A stretch of DNA of 64,000 nucleotides from Paenibacillus sp. RC67. GTDB taxonomy: Bacteria; Bacillota; Bacilli; Paenibacillales; NBRC-103111. Position 1 is the stretch's first letter. Each line of letters opens with the position of its first letter. The position numbers and the translations under genes were made by a program. The stretch covers positions 1,158,001 through 1,222,000 of the forward strand of contig NZ_CP125098.1 in assembly GCF_030020805.1 (NCBI RefSeq). The letters are read 5' to 3'. A model generated the notes under the pieces. It was not told where the DNA came from, ran no database searches, and was given only the letters and a program-made list of their open reading frames with translations. Shown here piece after piece: positions 15,631 to 26,012 of the stretch.

Positions 15631-17553
15631 ATGGGTAGTAATGAGATTAAAGTCACTTTGCCGAATGGAGCAGTCAAGGAGGTTGAGCGGGGCACCACGA
15701 TCGAGCAAGTGGCTGAGTCCATTAGCCCGAGCTTGAGGAAAAATGCCGTAGCGGGCAAGCTGAACGGCAAGCTTGTGGATTTGAACCGACCGCTCCTAAA
15801 GGATGGTCTGGTTGAAATCGTGACGCTCGACAGTCAGGAAGGCTTGGAGGTGTACCGGCATAGCACGGCGCATTTGATGGCGCAGGCTATCAAACGCATC
15901 TATGGACAGCAGGCAGTGAAGCTTGGTATCGGGCCGGTTATTGCGGATGGTTTTTACTACGATATCGATATCGAGAAGCCATTGTCTACGGACGATCTCG
16001 CCGCGATTGAGCATGAAATGGAGAAGATCGTACAGGAGAATTTGCCGATTGTTCGCAGAGAAGTGAGCCGTCAGGAAGCGATTCAAACGTTCGAGAAGCT
16101 GGATGACTCGCTGAAGCTGGAGCTTATTCGCGATTTGCCGGAGGATGCGGTCATCTCGATCTACGACCAAGGAGAATTTTTCGATTTGTGCCGCGGACCA
16201 CATCTGCCTTCAACAGGGCGGATCAAAGCGTTCAAGCTTCAAAATGTAGCGGGAGCCTACTGGCGCGGTGATTCCAAAAACAAGATGCTGCAGCGTATTT
16301 ATGGAACGGCTTTTCCTAATAAAGCCGATCTGGAGAAGCATCTTCATCTGCTGGAAGAAGCCAAGAAGCGGGATCACCGTAAGCTTGGTAAAGAGCTTGA
16401 ACTGTTCATGTTTTCTGAGGAAGCGCCGGGAATGCCGTTTTACCTGCCTAAGGGCATGGCTATTCGTACGCAGCTGGAGAACTATTCCCGTGAGCTTCAG
16501 CTTAAGCAGGACTATGACGAAGTCCGCACACCTTTCATGATGAACCAGAGAATGTGGGAACAGTCCGGTCACTGGGATCATTACCACGAGAATATGTACT
16601 TTACGGAAGTGGATGATACGAAATTTGCGCTCAAGCCGATGAATTGTCCCGGACATATGCTGATTTTCAAAAACAGCCTGCACTCCTATCGAGAGCTTCC
16701 GATCCGGATTGCTGAATTCGGGCAAGTGCATCGCCATGAGTTTTCAGGCGCATTGAACGGGATGATGCGGGTACGGACATTTTGCCAGGATGATGCGCAC
16801 ATCTTCGTGCGTCCAGACCAGATCGAAGAAGAGATCGGCCGCGTCATTGCGCTGATCGATCAAATGTACCAAGTGTTCGGCTTCGAATACAAGATCGAGC
16901 TGTCCACTCGGCCGGAAGATTCGATGGGGTCGGAGGAGCTATGGCAGCAGGCTGAAATGTCCTTGCAGAACGTACTTGAGCACCGGGGCATCCAATACCG
17001 CTTGAACGAAGGGGACGGAGCGTTCTACGGACCGAAAATCGACTTCCATATTCTCGATGCCCTTGGACGGAGCTGGCAATGCGGAACGATTCAGCTGGAC
17101 TTTCAAATGCCGGAAAAATTCGATCTGAGTTACATCGGTGAAGACAATCAGAAGCATAGACCGGTTGTCATTCACCGTGCGATTTACGGCTCGATCGACC
17201 GCTTTATCGGTATTTTGACGGAGCACTTCAGTGGTGCTTTCCCTGTATGGCTCGCGCCGGTACAAGCGAAGCTGCTTCCTGTGTCCGACAACTACATCGA
17301 CTATGCGCTTCAAGTGAAGAAACAACTGGAGGATGCAGGCATTAGGGTGGAAGTAGACATTCGCAGCGAGAAGCTCGGTTACAAAATCCGGGAAGCGCAG
17401 CTGGAGAAGGTACCTTATATGCTGGTACTGGGCGAAAGTGAAAAGAACGCCGGTCAAGCAGCCGTCCGTCGCCGCGGAGACGGAGATCAGGGTGTAATGA
17501 GCATTGCTCAGTTTGTTGAGCAAATTTCAGATGAGATTCGGAATAAACAATAA
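15631..17553 (+). CDS. thrS: Threonine-tRNA ligase
   Basis: A 640-residue class II threonyl-tRNA synthetase of standard length. It starts with a TGS domain (EIKVTLPNGAVKEVERGTTIEQVAESI). The editing domain follows, with HSTAHLMAQAI and the distal FDLCRGPHLPSTG. The catalytic core shows MNCPGHMLIFKNS (zinc Cys), motif 2 (FGQVHRHEFSGALNGMMRVR) and motif 3 (VIHRAIYGSIDRFIGIL). The anticodon-binding domain ends the protein. It is controlled by the T-box leader just upstream and closed by a strong terminator. Its position between the LacI regulator and the iol operon is unusual and probably incidental. Confidence 0.98.
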   Translation: MGSNEIKVTLPNGAVKEVERGTTIEQVAESISPSLRKNAVAGKLNGKLVDLNRPLLKDGLVEIVTLDSQEGLEVYRHSTAHLMAQAIKRIYGQQAVKLGIGPVIADGFYYDIDIEKPLSTDDLAAIEHEMEKIVQENLPIVRREVSRQEAIQTFEKLDDSLKLELIRDLPEDAVISIYDQGEFFDLCRGPHLPSTGRIKAFKLQNVAGAYWRGDSKNKMLQRIYGTAFPNKADLEKHLHLLEEAKKRDHRKLGKELELFMFSEEAPGMPFYLPKGMAIRTQLENYSRELQLKQDYDEVRTPFMMNQRMWEQSGHWDHYHENMYFTEVDDTKFALKPMNCPGHMLIFKNSLHSYRELPIRIAEFGQVHRHEFSGALNGMMRVRTFCQDDAHIFVRPDQIEEEIGRVIALIDQMYQVFGFEYKIELSTRPEDSMGSEELWQQAEMSLQNVLEHRGIQYRLNEGDGAFYGPKIDFHILDALGRSWQCGTIQLDFQMPEKFDLSYIGEDNQKHRPVVIHRAIYGSIDRFIGILTEHFSGAFPVWLAPVQAKLLPVSDNYIDYALQVKKQLEDAGIRVEVDIRSEKLGYKIREAQLEKVPYMLVLGESEKNAGQAAVRRRGDGDQGVMSIAQFVEQISDEIRNKQ

Positions 17554-17562
17554 TTGTATAGA

Positions 17563-17592
17563 AGACACTTTCGCGAGAAAGTGTCTTTTTTA
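17563..17592 (+). terminator. Rho-independent terminator of thrS
   Basis: AAGACACTTTC and GAAAGTGTCTT flank a GCGA-type loop and end in TTTTTT. It isolates thrS from the iol operon. Confidence 0.93.
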
Positions 17593-17633
17593 CTCATTGA
17601 CAACAACGAAGGTATGGGTTAAATTTGAAGTAA

Positions 17634-17650
17634 GGGAAAGCGCTTAACCA
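17634..17650. promoter_or_regulatory. Predicted LacI-family operator upstream of iolD (distal)
   Basis: GGGAAAGCGCTTAACCA, with core AAGCGCTT at 17638-17645. A second copy with the same core lies 80 bases downstream, centre to centre. That spacing is compatible with a DNA loop by a tetrameric or paired repressor. Confidence 0.65.
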
Positions 17651-17713
17651 ATATTAGAGTTGGTTTGACGCTATGAATGTATTATTAACTGACTTTTGCA
17701 ATATATTGTTCTA

Positions 17714-17730
17714 GGTGAAGCGCTTAAATC
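17714..17730. promoter_or_regulatory. Predicted LacI-family operator upstream of iolD (proximal)
   Basis: GGTGAAGCGCTTAAATC, core AAGCGCTT at 17718-17725, lies 20 bases before the iolD start codon. It would block initiation or elongation if bound. Confidence 0.65.
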
Positions 17731-17750
17731 AAATAGGTGGAGGAGGATTT

Positions 17751-19616
17751 ATGAAAACGGTAACATTAACGATGGCCCAGGCGTTGCTTCGTTTTTTGAA
17801 CAACCAGTATATCGAAATCGACGGTGTGGAGCACAAATGCTTTAAGGGCGTCATGGGAATCTTCGGTCACGGCAATGTGACGGGACTCGGCCAGGCGCTG
17901 GAGCAGTACAAGGATGAAATGCTGTTTATCCAAGGGAAAAACGAGCAAGGGATGGCTCATGCTGCAATCGCTTACGCGAAGCAGAAGAACCGGCTGGAAA
18001 TGTTCGCTTGCACCTCGTCTATCGGTCCAGGCGCACTGAATATGGTGACAGCAGCCGGGGTGGCTACAGTCAACCGGATTCCGCTTCTGCTTTTGCCGGG
18101 CGATATATTTGCCAGCAGGCAGCCCGATCCAGTGCTTCAGCAGATTGAATACCCGCTGGATTATACGATGACAGCGAATGACGCGTTTAAGCCGGTAAGC
18201 AAATATTGGGATCGTATCAACCGTCCTGAGCAGCTGATGACGGCAGCCATTAACGCTATGAGGGTTCTCACCGATCCTGCAGAGACGGGAGCCGTTACGC
18301 TGTGCCTGCCGCAGGATGTGCAGTGTGAGGCGTATGACTATCCTGAACAATTCCTCGCGAAGCGGGTTCACCACATCGATAGAAAGCCTGCGGCACCGAG
18401 TGCCGTTGCCCGGGCAGTAGAGCTGATCCGCAGCAAGAAGCGCCCGCTGCTCGTAGTGGGAGGCGGTGTACATTACTCTCTGGCCGTCGACGAGCTGAGA
18501 ATGTTTGCGGAATCGTTCAACATACCGGTAACCGAAACGCAGGCAGGGAAGAGCGCCATCTCTTGGCAGCATCCGCTCAGCTTTGGTGGTGTAGGCGTAA
18601 CGGGAACGCTCGGGGCGAACCGGCTGGCGGCACAGGCCGATCTCATTATCGGTGTGGGTACGAGAATGTCCGATTTCTCAACAGCCTCCAAAACAGCCTT
18701 CTCGCGGGAAGGCGTCGAGTTCTTGAACTTGAACGTCAGCTCCATGGATGCTTATAAATTGGATGGTACTTACGTAACGGCTGATGCTAAGGAAGCGCTG
18801 CAGGCTATCGCCAGCGAACTGAAGGCGCAAGGCTATACATCTGATTATTCCTCAGAGGAATTGGGAGAACTGAAGCAGCAATGGGATGCTGAGGTGGATC
18901 GGCTGCATCGTCTGGAGCGGCCCGACGGCTTGGTACAGACACAGGTTCTCGGTGAGATTAATGGCTTCATAGATGAACAGGACATCATCGTCTGTGCAGC
19001 AGGCAGCCTGCCCGGTGACCTTCATCGTGTCTGGAGAACGACGCAGCCAAAGACGTATCACATGGAGTATGGATTTTCCTGCATGGGATATGAGGTGTCG
19101 GGAGCGTTCGGAATTAAGCTTGCGGAGCCCAATCGTGAGGTGTACGCCTTGGTTGGGGACGGCAGCTATTTGATGCTCCACTCCGAGCTCGTGACCAGTT
19201 TGCAGGAGGGGAGAAAAATAACTATTCTCCTGTTCGACAATCACGGCTTCCAATGCATTCATAACCTGCAAAGAGGCCATGGCAGCGGCAGCTTCGGCAA
19301 CGAATTCCGTGAGCGATCTGATTCAACCAGCCAGCTTACCGGCGATTACATGCCTATCGATTTTGCAGCGCATGCCCGCAGCTTGGGCGCACAGGCATAT
19401 TCTGTCCGAACGGTGGAGGAGCTGAGAGATGCGCTTGATAAGGCGCAGGGTGAGCAGGTAACCACTTTAATTGATATGAAGGTGCTTCCGGGAACGAATA
19501 CAGATGGCTACGAATCGTGGTGGCATGTAGGAGTTTCTGAGGTTTCAGAGATGGATAACGTGAAGCAGGCCTATAAGGAGCTTCAGACCAAATTAAGCAC
19601 GGCGCCCAAGTGGTAA
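17751..19616 (+). CDS. iolD: 3D-(3,5/4)-trihydroxycyclohexane-1,2-dione acylhydrolase
   Basis: A 621-residue thiamine-diphosphate enzyme that opens the ring of the diketo intermediate of myo-inositol breakdown, giving 5-deoxyglucuronate. The N-terminal pyrimidine-binding part contains [20 protein letters not shown], and the Pro/Glu region [16 protein letters not shown] follows. The cofactor-binding part has [12 protein letters not shown] and [20 protein letters not shown]. The start at 17751 follows GGAGGAGGA; an upstream in-frame GTG lies inside the operator and is not credible. It is the first gene of a seven-gene iol operon and is preceded by two operator-like palindromes. Confidence 0.96.
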   Translation: MKTVTLTMAQALLRFLNNQYIEIDGVEHKCFKGVMGIFGHGNVTGLGQALEQYKDEMLFIQGKNEQGMAHAAIAYAKQKNRLEMFACTSSIGPGALNMVTAAGVATVNRIPLLLLPGDIFASRQPDPVLQQIEYPLDYTMTANDAFKPVSKYWDRINRPEQLMTAAINAMRVLTDPAETGAVTLCLPQDVQCEAYDYPEQFLAKRVHHIDRKPAAPSAVARAVELIRSKKRPLLVVGGGVHYSLAVDELRMFAESFNIPVTETQAGKSAISWQHPLSFGGVGVTGTLGANRLAAQADLIIGVGTRMSDFSTASKTAFSREGVEFLNLNVSSMDAYKLDGTYVTADAKEALQAIASELKAQGYTSDYSSEELGELKQQWDAEVDRLHRLERPDGLVQTQVLGEINGFIDEQDIIVCAAGSLPGDLHRVWRTTQPKTYHMEYGFSCMGYEVSGAFGIKLAEPNREVYALVGDGSYLMLHSELVTSLQEGRKITILLFDNHGFQCIHNLQRGHGSGSFGNEFRERSDSTSQLTGDYMPIDFAAHARSLGAQAYSVRTVEELRDALDKAQGEQVTTLIDMKVLPGTNTDGYESWWHVGVSEVSEMDNVKQAYKELQTKLSTAPKW

Positions 19617-19644
19617 GCCGACGCAGGAGGAGAGGAGTCTGTCC

Positions 19645-20526
19645 ATGAAAGTAAACTATGGGATCTCAGCGATCAACTGGGTGAATGAAGATATTATGGA
19701 GCTAGGCGATCATTATACGGCTGAACAAGTGCTTGGGGACATGTCCAGGCTGGGCTTTGAAGGAACGGAGTTTTGCCGCAAATTCCCGCGGGATACAGCG
19801 GAGCTGAATCAGCTGTTGGAACGCAATGGCATGGTGTTAACCTCTCAGTGGAAATCGGTTCATTTTAGCCAGCCGGAGCGCAGGGAGGAGGAGCTTCAAG
19901 CGTTTCGCGAGCATGCTGACTTTTTAAAATCGATGGGCTGCCGCTATGTGGTGACCTGCGAAACGGGCAATGCTTTCGAGGATTTGGAGAATAATTCGGT
20001 TCGTATCGAGCCGTTAACCGACGAGCAGTGGAAGCATATGGTCAACGGGCTGAATGAAGCCGGCCGCTACTGCAGAGACAACGGGATGCAGCTGGTCTAT
20101 CACTACCATGGGGAAACCGTGGTGGAGAGCGGCGAGGAAATCGCGCGGTTGATGGATTCTACCGATCCAGAGCTGGTCCATATGCTGTACGATACAGGGC
20201 ACGCTTACTTCGGCGGCAGTGATCCGCTGCATATTTTGCAAACCTACTATGACCGTATCCGCTATATTCATCTGAAGGATATTCGCCCGGAAGTGCTGGA
20301 TTGGAAGCGTCAAGAGGGCATCCGATTTAGAGAAGCCGTGCGTAAGGGGATATTCACTGTCCCGGGAGACGGATGCATCGACTTCAAGCCGATCTTCAAC
20401 GAGCTGGAGGCTCGCGGCTATGAAGGCTGGATGATTATTGAAGCGGAGCAGGACCCGTCTATAGCCGATCCGGTGGAATATGCACAAAGAGCAAGGGATT
20501 ATTTGAGCGAAATTACTGGTGGTTAA
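19645..20526 (+). CDS. iolE: Myo-inosose-2 dehydratase
   Basis: A 293-residue TIM-barrel enzyme of the xylose-isomerase-like/AP-endonuclease-2 superfamily. It dehydrates 2-keto-myo-inositol to the diketone used by IolD. Typical segments are GISAINWVNEDIMELGDHYTAEQ, FCRKFPRD, YHYHGETVVESGEEI, MLYDTGHAYFGGSDPL, IHLKDIRP and MIIEAEQDPS; their His, Asp and Glu residues build the metal site. It begins 28 bases after iolD with AGGAGGAGAGGAG upstream. Confidence 0.95.
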   Translation: MKVNYGISAINWVNEDIMELGDHYTAEQVLGDMSRLGFEGTEFCRKFPRDTAELNQLLERNGMVLTSQWKSVHFSQPERREEELQAFREHADFLKSMGCRYVVTCETGNAFEDLENNSVRIEPLTDEQWKHMVNGLNEAGRYCRDNGMQLVYHYHGETVVESGEEIARLMDSTDPELVHMLYDTGHAYFGGSDPLHILQTYYDRIRYIHLKDIRPEVLDWKRQEGIRFREAVRKGIFTVPGDGCIDFKPIFNELEARGYEGWMIIEAEQDPSIADPVEYAQRARDYLSEITGG

Positions 20527-20626
20527 TCTAATTCGTCAATCCCCTTTCATAAAAGGGAGACGTCCGTTCGGAACCTATCTCTTGTAGAAGGTGAAACGAT
20601 AGACGGTCAACATGCACTTATTCCAA

Positions 20627-20643
20627 GATAAAGCGCTTAACCT
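20627..20643. promoter_or_regulatory. Predicted LacI-family operator upstream of iolG
   Basis: GATAAAGCGCTTAACCT, core AAGCGCTT at 20631-20638, lies in the 142-base gap between iolE and iolG. It suggests an internal regulated promoter for iolGBCJA. Confidence 0.62.
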
Positions 20644-20668
20644 ATTCGAGCGACAGTGAGGTCAAACT

Positions 20669-21694
20669 ATGGATAAATTAAAAATCGGCATTATCGGTGC
20701 AGGGAGAATCGGACGGCTGCACGCGGAGCATCTGACACGTAACGGCCGGGCCGACATTCGCAAAATATCGGATGTTTTTGTAACGGATGAATTAAAGGAT
20801 TGGGCTGCGGGGTTAGGGATCCCTGCTGTTACGGATAATTACAAGGAAATCGTAGAGGATCCGGACATCGACGCTGTCTTTATTTGCTCTCCAACCAATA
20901 CGCACGTTCCCTTCATTACGGAATCAGCGAGAGCAGGCAAGCATATTTTTTGCGAAAAGCCTATCAGCCTTGATTACCGTCAAACGGCGGCTGCGCTGGA
21001 GGAGGTTCGGACGGCTGGGGTGGTGCTTCAAACGGGGTTTAATCGAAGATTTGACCACAATTTCAAAAGAGTCCGTGAGCTAGTGAAAGCAGGCCGTGTT
21101 GGTGAGCCCCATCTGATCAAAATTACGTCGCGCGATCCGGCACCGCCAAGCAGCGATTACATCAAAGGTTCTGGTGGATTATTCATGGATATGGCCATTC
21201 ATGATTTCGATATGGCTAGATACTTGTCCGGAAGCGAAGTGACAGAGGTATATGCGCAGGGGGCGGTGCTTGTTGATCCGGTCATTGGCGAATTAGGTGA
21301 TATAGATACGGCGATTATCACCCTGAAGTTTGCTAACGGTGCGCTGGGTGTCATCGACAATAGTCGCAAGGCGGTATATGGATACGATCAGCGTGTGGAA
21401 GTGTTCGGCTCAGAAGGCAGTGTTGCCGTTCAAAACGATCATCCGAATACGGCTGAAATCAGTACGGCTAATGGCATCATTCGGGATAACCCCAAATATT
21501 TTTTCCTGGAACGGTATCACGATTCTTATATCGACGAGACGCGGCAATTTATCGAATGCGTGCTGAATGGAAATCAGGTGCCGGTGGACGGCAACGATGC
21601 ATTTCAGGCGGAGAAGATCGCTTACGCCGCCAAAATGTCGCTGCTGGAAGGACGTCCCGTGAAGCTAATTGAGGTCGAAGTCGGAATCGTTTAA
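20669..21694 (+). CDS. iolG: Inositol 2-dehydrogenase
   Basis: A 341-residue NAD-dependent Gfo/Idh/MocA-family oxidoreductase that oxidises myo-inositol (and related sugars) to inosose, the entry step of the pathway. The Rossmann motif is IGAGRIGRLHAEHL. The catalytic Lys is in CEKPISLD, and the C-terminal half has FMDMAIHDFDMARYLSG with the conserved Asp/His pair. It is separated from iolE by a 142-base gap holding an operator-like palindrome and stands 14 bases before iolB. Confidence 0.93.
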   Translation: MDKLKIGIIGAGRIGRLHAEHLTRNGRADIRKISDVFVTDELKDWAAGLGIPAVTDNYKEIVEDPDIDAVFICSPTNTHVPFITESARAGKHIFCEKPISLDYRQTAAALEEVRTAGVVLQTGFNRRFDHNFKRVRELVKAGRVGEPHLIKITSRDPAPPSSDYIKGSGGLFMDMAIHDFDMARYLSGSEVTEVYAQGAVLVDPVIGELGDIDTAIITLKFANGALGVIDNSRKAVYGYDQRVEVFGSEGSVAVQNDHPNTAEISTANGIIRDNPKYFFLERYHDSYIDETRQFIECVLNGNQVPVDGNDAFQAEKIAYAAKMSLLEGRPVKLIEVEVGIV

Positions 21695-21708
21695 AAGGAG
21701 GAGCGGCA

Positions 21709-22530
21709 ATGTCCAATAGCGAGTTGATTGTAAGCAGTGCAGCAGTGCCTGAAGAAGACGGTCGTGTGCTGAGCATAACGCCTCATTCCGCAGGTTGGAA
21801 ATTTGTTGGTTTTGAAGTATACCGTCTGGAAACAGGGCAGCGGCTGCAGCAGGAGACGGGAGAAGAAGAAGTGTGCCTCGTGCTAATAGGCGGCAAAGCC
21901 AGTATCGCCACGACTGATCAGAAATGGGATCATATAGGCGAAAGGATGAGTGTGTTTGAGCAAATCCCGCCTTATGCCGTTTATATTCCATCTGGAGACC
22001 GTTATGAAGTCGAAGCACACACAAGCTTGGAGCTTGCTGTGTGCCGGGCGCCGGGTAAAGGAACGTATGAGGCACGATTGATCGCGCCATCGCAGATCGA
22101 AGTGGAAATTCGCGGCAAAGGAAATGCGGAGCGACGCATTCATCAAATTTTACCGGAGAATGAGCCGGCAGACAGCCTGCTTGTCGTAGAGGTGCTAACG
22201 CCTAACGGTCACTGGTCGAGCTACCCGCCGCACAAGCATGACGAGGAGCGTTTGCCTGAACAGTCTTATTTGGAAGAAACGTATTATCATAAAATTCAGC
22301 CTGAGCATGGATTTGCGATCCAAAGAGTGTATACCGATGATCGATCGCTTAATGAAACGTTGGCTGTGAGTAACGGGGATGCCGTGTTGGTTCCGCGGGG
22401 ATATCATCCGGTGTCTGCCCCGCCCGGGTATGATTTGTATTATTTGAATGTGATGGCCGGACCTGTCCGGACGTGGAAGTTCAAGAATGACCCGGACCAT
22501 GAGTGGATTTTTAAGGAATGGACCAAATAA
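21709..22530 (+). CDS. iolB: 5-deoxy-glucuronate isomerase
   Basis: A 273-residue double-cupin isomerase that converts 5-deoxyglucuronate into 5-dehydro-2-deoxygluconate. Cupin metal ligands are visible in SSYPPHKHDEERLPEQSYLEETYYHK. The terminal PRGYHPVSAPPGYDLYYLNVMAGP is characteristic. GGAGGAG lies six bases before the ATG. The gene ends 26 bases before iolC. Confidence 0.95.
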   Translation: MSNSELIVSSAAVPEEDGRVLSITPHSAGWKFVGFEVYRLETGQRLQQETGEEEVCLVLIGGKASIATTDQKWDHIGERMSVFEQIPPYAVYIPSGDRYEVEAHTSLELAVCRAPGKGTYEARLIAPSQIEVEIRGKGNAERRIHQILPENEPADSLLVVEVLTPNGHWSSYPPHKHDEERLPEQSYLEETYYHKIQPEHGFAIQRVYTDDRSLNETLAVSNGDAVLVPRGYHPVSAPPGYDLYYLNVMAGPVRTWKFKNDPDHEWIFKEWTK

Positions 22531-22555
22531 TCAACACATACCGAGGAGGTCAAAT

Positions 22556-23551
22556 ATGAGCTTGATTACTTTTGATGAAAGCCGTCCAATGGATTTTATC
22601 GGCCTGGGCCGTTTATGTATTGATTTGAATGCGAATGAAATTCACCGACCGATGGAAGAGACACGGACCTTTACCAAATATGTTGGAGGGTCGCCGGCCA
22701 ACATTACGATTGCCATCGCGAGATTAGGCAAAAAGTCAGGTTTTATTGGAAGAGTTTCCGACGATCAGCACGGACGCTTTATTACGAATTACTTGGAACA
22801 GCGGGGGATTGACACGTCCAATGTCATTACCGACAAATCTGGTACGGTGACCGGACTTGCTTTTACTGAAATCAAATCTCCTACGGAGTGCAGCATCTTG
22901 ATGTACCGAGATAACGTAGCGGATCTGAAGCTGGAGCCGAACGATGTTCAGGAACAATACATCAAAAATGCGAAAGCAATTATGATTTCCGGGACCGCAC
23001 TGGCTGCAAGCCCGTCGCGAGAAGCGGTGTTCAAAGCGGTGGAGCTGGCTCGCAAGCATAATGTCGTCGTCTTCTTCGATATCGATTACCGCCCTTATAC
23101 TTGGAAATCACGCGAGGAAACGGGGATCTATTGCAGTCTGGTCGCAGAGAAAAGCGATGTGATACTAGGCGGCAGAGAAGAGTTCGATTTGTTGGAGGCT
23201 CCGTATGGTCCGCTGCAAAAGGATGACACGGCCACAGCTAACCGCTGGTTTGCTCATCATGCGAAGATCGTACTGGTGAAGCACGGCGGAGACGGCTCGG
23301 TAGCCTTCACCAAGGACGGTCAAAGCTTCACAGGAACGACCTTCCCGGCTAATGTCGTGAAGACGTTTGGTGCAGGGGATTCGTTCGCAGGAGCTTTCAT
23401 ATACGGCATGATGAATGGATGGGACATTGCGAAATGCCAGCAGTTTGGAGCGGCTTCTGCTTCTATTGTCGTCTCCAGCCACAGCTGCTCGGATGCGATG
23501 CCTACGGCAGAGGAGATTCAAGCGGTTATCAATAAACATACGAATCAATAA
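22556..23551 (+). CDS. iolC: 5-dehydro-2-deoxygluconokinase
   Basis: A 331-residue PfkB-family sugar kinase that phosphorylates 5-dehydro-2-deoxygluconate. The PfkB signature pair is GGSPANITIAIARLGKKSGFIG, in the N-terminal part, and the catalytic GAGDSFAGAFIYG near residue 275. The ATG at 22556 follows GAGGAGG. The open frame runs 23 codons further upstream into iolB, where no ribosome site is present. Its length fits the single-domain IolC form rather than the IolC-DUF2090 fusion. Confidence 0.95.
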   Translation: MSLITFDESRPMDFIGLGRLCIDLNANEIHRPMEETRTFTKYVGGSPANITIAIARLGKKSGFIGRVSDDQHGRFITNYLEQRGIDTSNVITDKSGTVTGLAFTEIKSPTECSILMYRDNVADLKLEPNDVQEQYIKNAKAIMISGTALAASPSREAVFKAVELARKHNVVVFFDIDYRPYTWKSREETGIYCSLVAEKSDVILGGREEFDLLEAPYGPLQKDDTATANRWFAHHAKIVLVKHGGDGSVAFTKDGQSFTGTTFPANVVKTFGAGDSFAGAFIYGMMNGWDIAKCQQFGAASASIVVSSHSCSDAMPTAEEIQAVINKHTNQ

Positions 23552-23586
23552 TATGCTCTAGGGGATAGGAAGGGAGAGACCATTTC

Positions 23587-24417
23587 ATGCTGGTAACCTT
23601 GAAACAAATCGCTGACGAAGCCGTAGATCGGGACTACGCGATACCGGCGTTCAATATATTCGGATATGAGGACATTATTCCGGTCATACGGGCTGCGGAG
23701 GAGAAACGTGCACCGGTTATTCTGGCGGCTAACATTCCGGCCATTCAGCATATGCCACTCGCTTATTTGGCTCCGCTCATGCTGCAGGCCGCGAAGAGCG
23801 CAACAGTGCCGGTGTGCGTCCACCTGGACCACGGCAAAGACTTTCAAACTTGCTCCGATGCTATCGAGAATGGCTTCAGCTCCGTGATGTATGACGGCTC
23901 TCAGCTGTCGTTGGAGGAGAATATTCGGAGGACGAAGGAAATCGTAGATTTCGCGCATCAGCGCGGCATTTCCGTCGAAGCGGAAATCGGTTCGGTCGGC
24001 TATAGCGATCCGTCTATTGCCATGAAGCATCAGTTGTCCGATCCAGACGAAGTTGAACAGTTCGTACGAGAAACCGATATCGATGCGGTGGCTGTCTCTG
24101 TAGGAACGGTTCATCGGATGGAGACGCAAGGGGCAAGCATTGACTTCGATCTGCTCGAACGCATCCAAAGTCAGGTGAGCATCCCGCTTGTTATTCACGG
24201 CTCCAGCGGCGTCCCGGACGATCAGCTGCGCAGGCTGGCATCTTGCAGAGTTGCCAAAATCAATATCGGCACGGCGCTTCGCATGGCGTTCGGCAACACG
24301 CTCCGTGAGGAGATGGAGCAGAAGCCGAAGGCATTTGACCGCATCAGTCTATTTGGGCCGCCGATGATTGCCGTTCAGGAAGCAGCAACCAATAAGTTTT
24401 CCATTTTAGGTTTTTAA
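23587..24417 (+). CDS. iolJ: 6-phospho-5-dehydro-2-deoxygluconate aldolase
   Basis: A 276-residue class II (zinc) aldolase of the fructose-bisphosphate aldolase family. It splits the IolC product into dihydroxyacetone phosphate and malonate semialdehyde. Motifs are [25 protein letters not shown] (zinc His), [11 protein letters not shown], and the phosphate-binding [14 protein letters not shown]. Its place between iolC and iolA supports IolJ over a glycolytic aldolase. Confidence 0.93.
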   Translation: MLVTLKQIADEAVDRDYAIPAFNIFGYEDIIPVIRAAEEKRAPVILAANIPAIQHMPLAYLAPLMLQAAKSATVPVCVHLDHGKDFQTCSDAIENGFSSVMYDGSQLSLEENIRRTKEIVDFAHQRGISVEAEIGSVGYSDPSIAMKHQLSDPDEVEQFVRETDIDAVAVSVGTVHRMETQGASIDFDLLERIQSQVSIPLVIHGSSGVPDDQLRRLASCRVAKINIGTALRMAFGNTLREEMEQKPKAFDRISLFGPPMIAVQEAATNKFSILGF

Positions 24418-24433
24418 AAGGAGACGATTCGTG

Positions 24434-25903
24434 ATGACACAACCTGCACAGACTGCAGCTGTTCCCACTTTAAAAAATTTTATAGGCGGCCGGTGGGTCG
24501 AGTCAACATCCTCTCAATATGAGGCGGTTCCGAATCCGGCAACAGGAGAAGTGCTGGCTACGGTCCCTTTATCGACCCGGGAGGATGTCGAGTTGGCGGT
24601 AGCTACCGCAGCGGAAGCCTTCAAGGAATGGAAGCATGTCGCTGTTCCGAGACGAGCGCGCATTCTGTTCAAATACCAGCAGCTGCTGGTAGAAAACTGG
24701 AAGTCACTGGCGGAGCTTGTTACGAAGGAAAACGGTAAAAGCTTCAGTGAAGCTTACGGTGAAGTACAGCGCGGCATCGAGTGCGTCGAGTTTGCAGCCG
24801 GTGCTCCTACCCTGATGATGGGCAGTACCTTACCCGATATCGCGACAGGCATTGAATCGAATATGCACCGCTATCCGATCGGGGTCGTAGGCGGCATTAC
24901 GCCGTTTAACTTCCCGATGATGGTTCCCTGCTGGATGTTTCCGCTGGCAATTGCATGCGGCAACACCTTCGTGCTGAAGCCATCAGAGCGGACGCCGCTC
25001 TTGGCGAATCGGCTTGCGGAGCTGTTGACTGAAGCAGGGCTTCCGGACGGTGTGTTCAATATCGTGCATGGGGCGCATGATGTGGTGAACGGTTTGCTCG
25101 AGCACAAGAGCATCAGCGCCATCTCCTTCGTAGGCTCCCAGCCGGTCGCGGAGTACGTGTACAAAACGGCGGCAGCTCACGGCAAAAGAGTCCAAGCGCT
25201 GGCAGGAGCCAAGAACCATTCCATCGTCATGCCGGACGCTAATCTGGATCTCACCGTCAAAGAGATCATCAATGCTTCCTTCGGCTCAGCAGGCGAGCGC
25301 TGCATGGCTACTTCAGTAGTCGTTGCGGTAGGTGGCGTTGCAGACGAGCTGGTGGATCGGCTTGCGGAAGCGGCTCAAGCCATCACCATCGGCGATGGCT
25401 CGCAAGATGGAATTTTCTTGGGCCCGGTCATTCGCGACTCTCACAAAGCCCGTACGCTGCAGTACATTGATACAGGGGCCAAAGAAGGAGCGCAGCTGAT
25501 TCTTGACGGACGTGAAGTGCCTGAGGCAAGCGGCAGCGGATACTTCGTCGGACCGACGATATTTGACCATGTGAAGCAGGGAATGAAAATTTGGACCGAT
25601 GAAATTTTTGCGCCCGTACTGTCTATTGTGCGGGTAGAAACGCTGGATGAGGCGATAGAGCTTGCCAATGCCTCAGAGTTCGCTAATGGCGGCTGCTTGT
25701 ACACAGATAGCGCGAAGGCGATCCGTCACTACCGCGAAAACATCGATGCGGGGATGCTGGGAGTGAACGTAGGAGTTCCGGCACCTATGGCCTTCTTCCC
25801 GTTCTCGGGATACAAGAAGTCGTTTTACGGAGACCTGCACGCAAACGGCAAGGACGGCGTAGAATTCTATACACGCAAAAAAATGATTGTCGCACGATAC
25901 TAA
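24434..25903 (+). CDS. iolA: Methylmalonate-semialdehyde/malonate-semialdehyde dehydrogenase (acylating)
   Basis: A 489-residue CoA-acylating aldehyde dehydrogenase that turns malonate semialdehyde into acetyl-CoA and CO2, the last pathway step. It has [22 protein letters not shown] split across the cofactor site, the glycine motif [12 protein letters not shown] and the catalytic Cys in [12 protein letters not shown]. The ending [23 protein letters not shown] is typical. ATG 24434 is best spaced from AAAAGGAGA; a GTG one codon earlier is possible. A terminator follows. Confidence 0.95.
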   Translation: MTQPAQTAAVPTLKNFIGGRWVESTSSQYEAVPNPATGEVLATVPLSTREDVELAVATAAEAFKEWKHVAVPRRARILFKYQQLLVENWKSLAELVTKENGKSFSEAYGEVQRGIECVEFAAGAPTLMMGSTLPDIATGIESNMHRYPIGVVGGITPFNFPMMVPCWMFPLAIACGNTFVLKPSERTPLLANRLAELLTEAGLPDGVFNIVHGAHDVVNGLLEHKSISAISFVGSQPVAEYVYKTAAAHGKRVQALAGAKNHSIVMPDANLDLTVKEIINASFGSAGERCMATSVVVAVGGVADELVDRLAEAAQAITIGDGSQDGIFLGPVIRDSHKARTLQYIDTGAKEGAQLILDGREVPEASGSGYFVGPTIFDHVKQGMKIWTDEIFAPVLSIVRVETLDEAIELANASEFANGGCLYTDSAKAIRHYRENIDAGMLGVNVGVPAPMAFFPFSGYKKSFYGDLHANGKDGVEFYTRKKMIVARY

Positions 25904-25923
25904 GAGCCATAGCCAATAAAATA

Positions 25924-25971
25924 AAACCAGCCTATGCCCATGATCTTTCATGAGTTATAGGCTGGTTTTTT
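25924..25971 (+). terminator. Rho-independent terminator of the iol operon
   Basis: AAACCAGCCTAT and ATAGGCTGGTTTTTT form the stem and T tract. It ends the iolDEGBCJA transcript. Confidence 0.92.
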
Positions 25972-26012
25972 AGTTAGTTAATTTCGGTAACGTATGAGCA
26001 TCGAAAAGTCCA

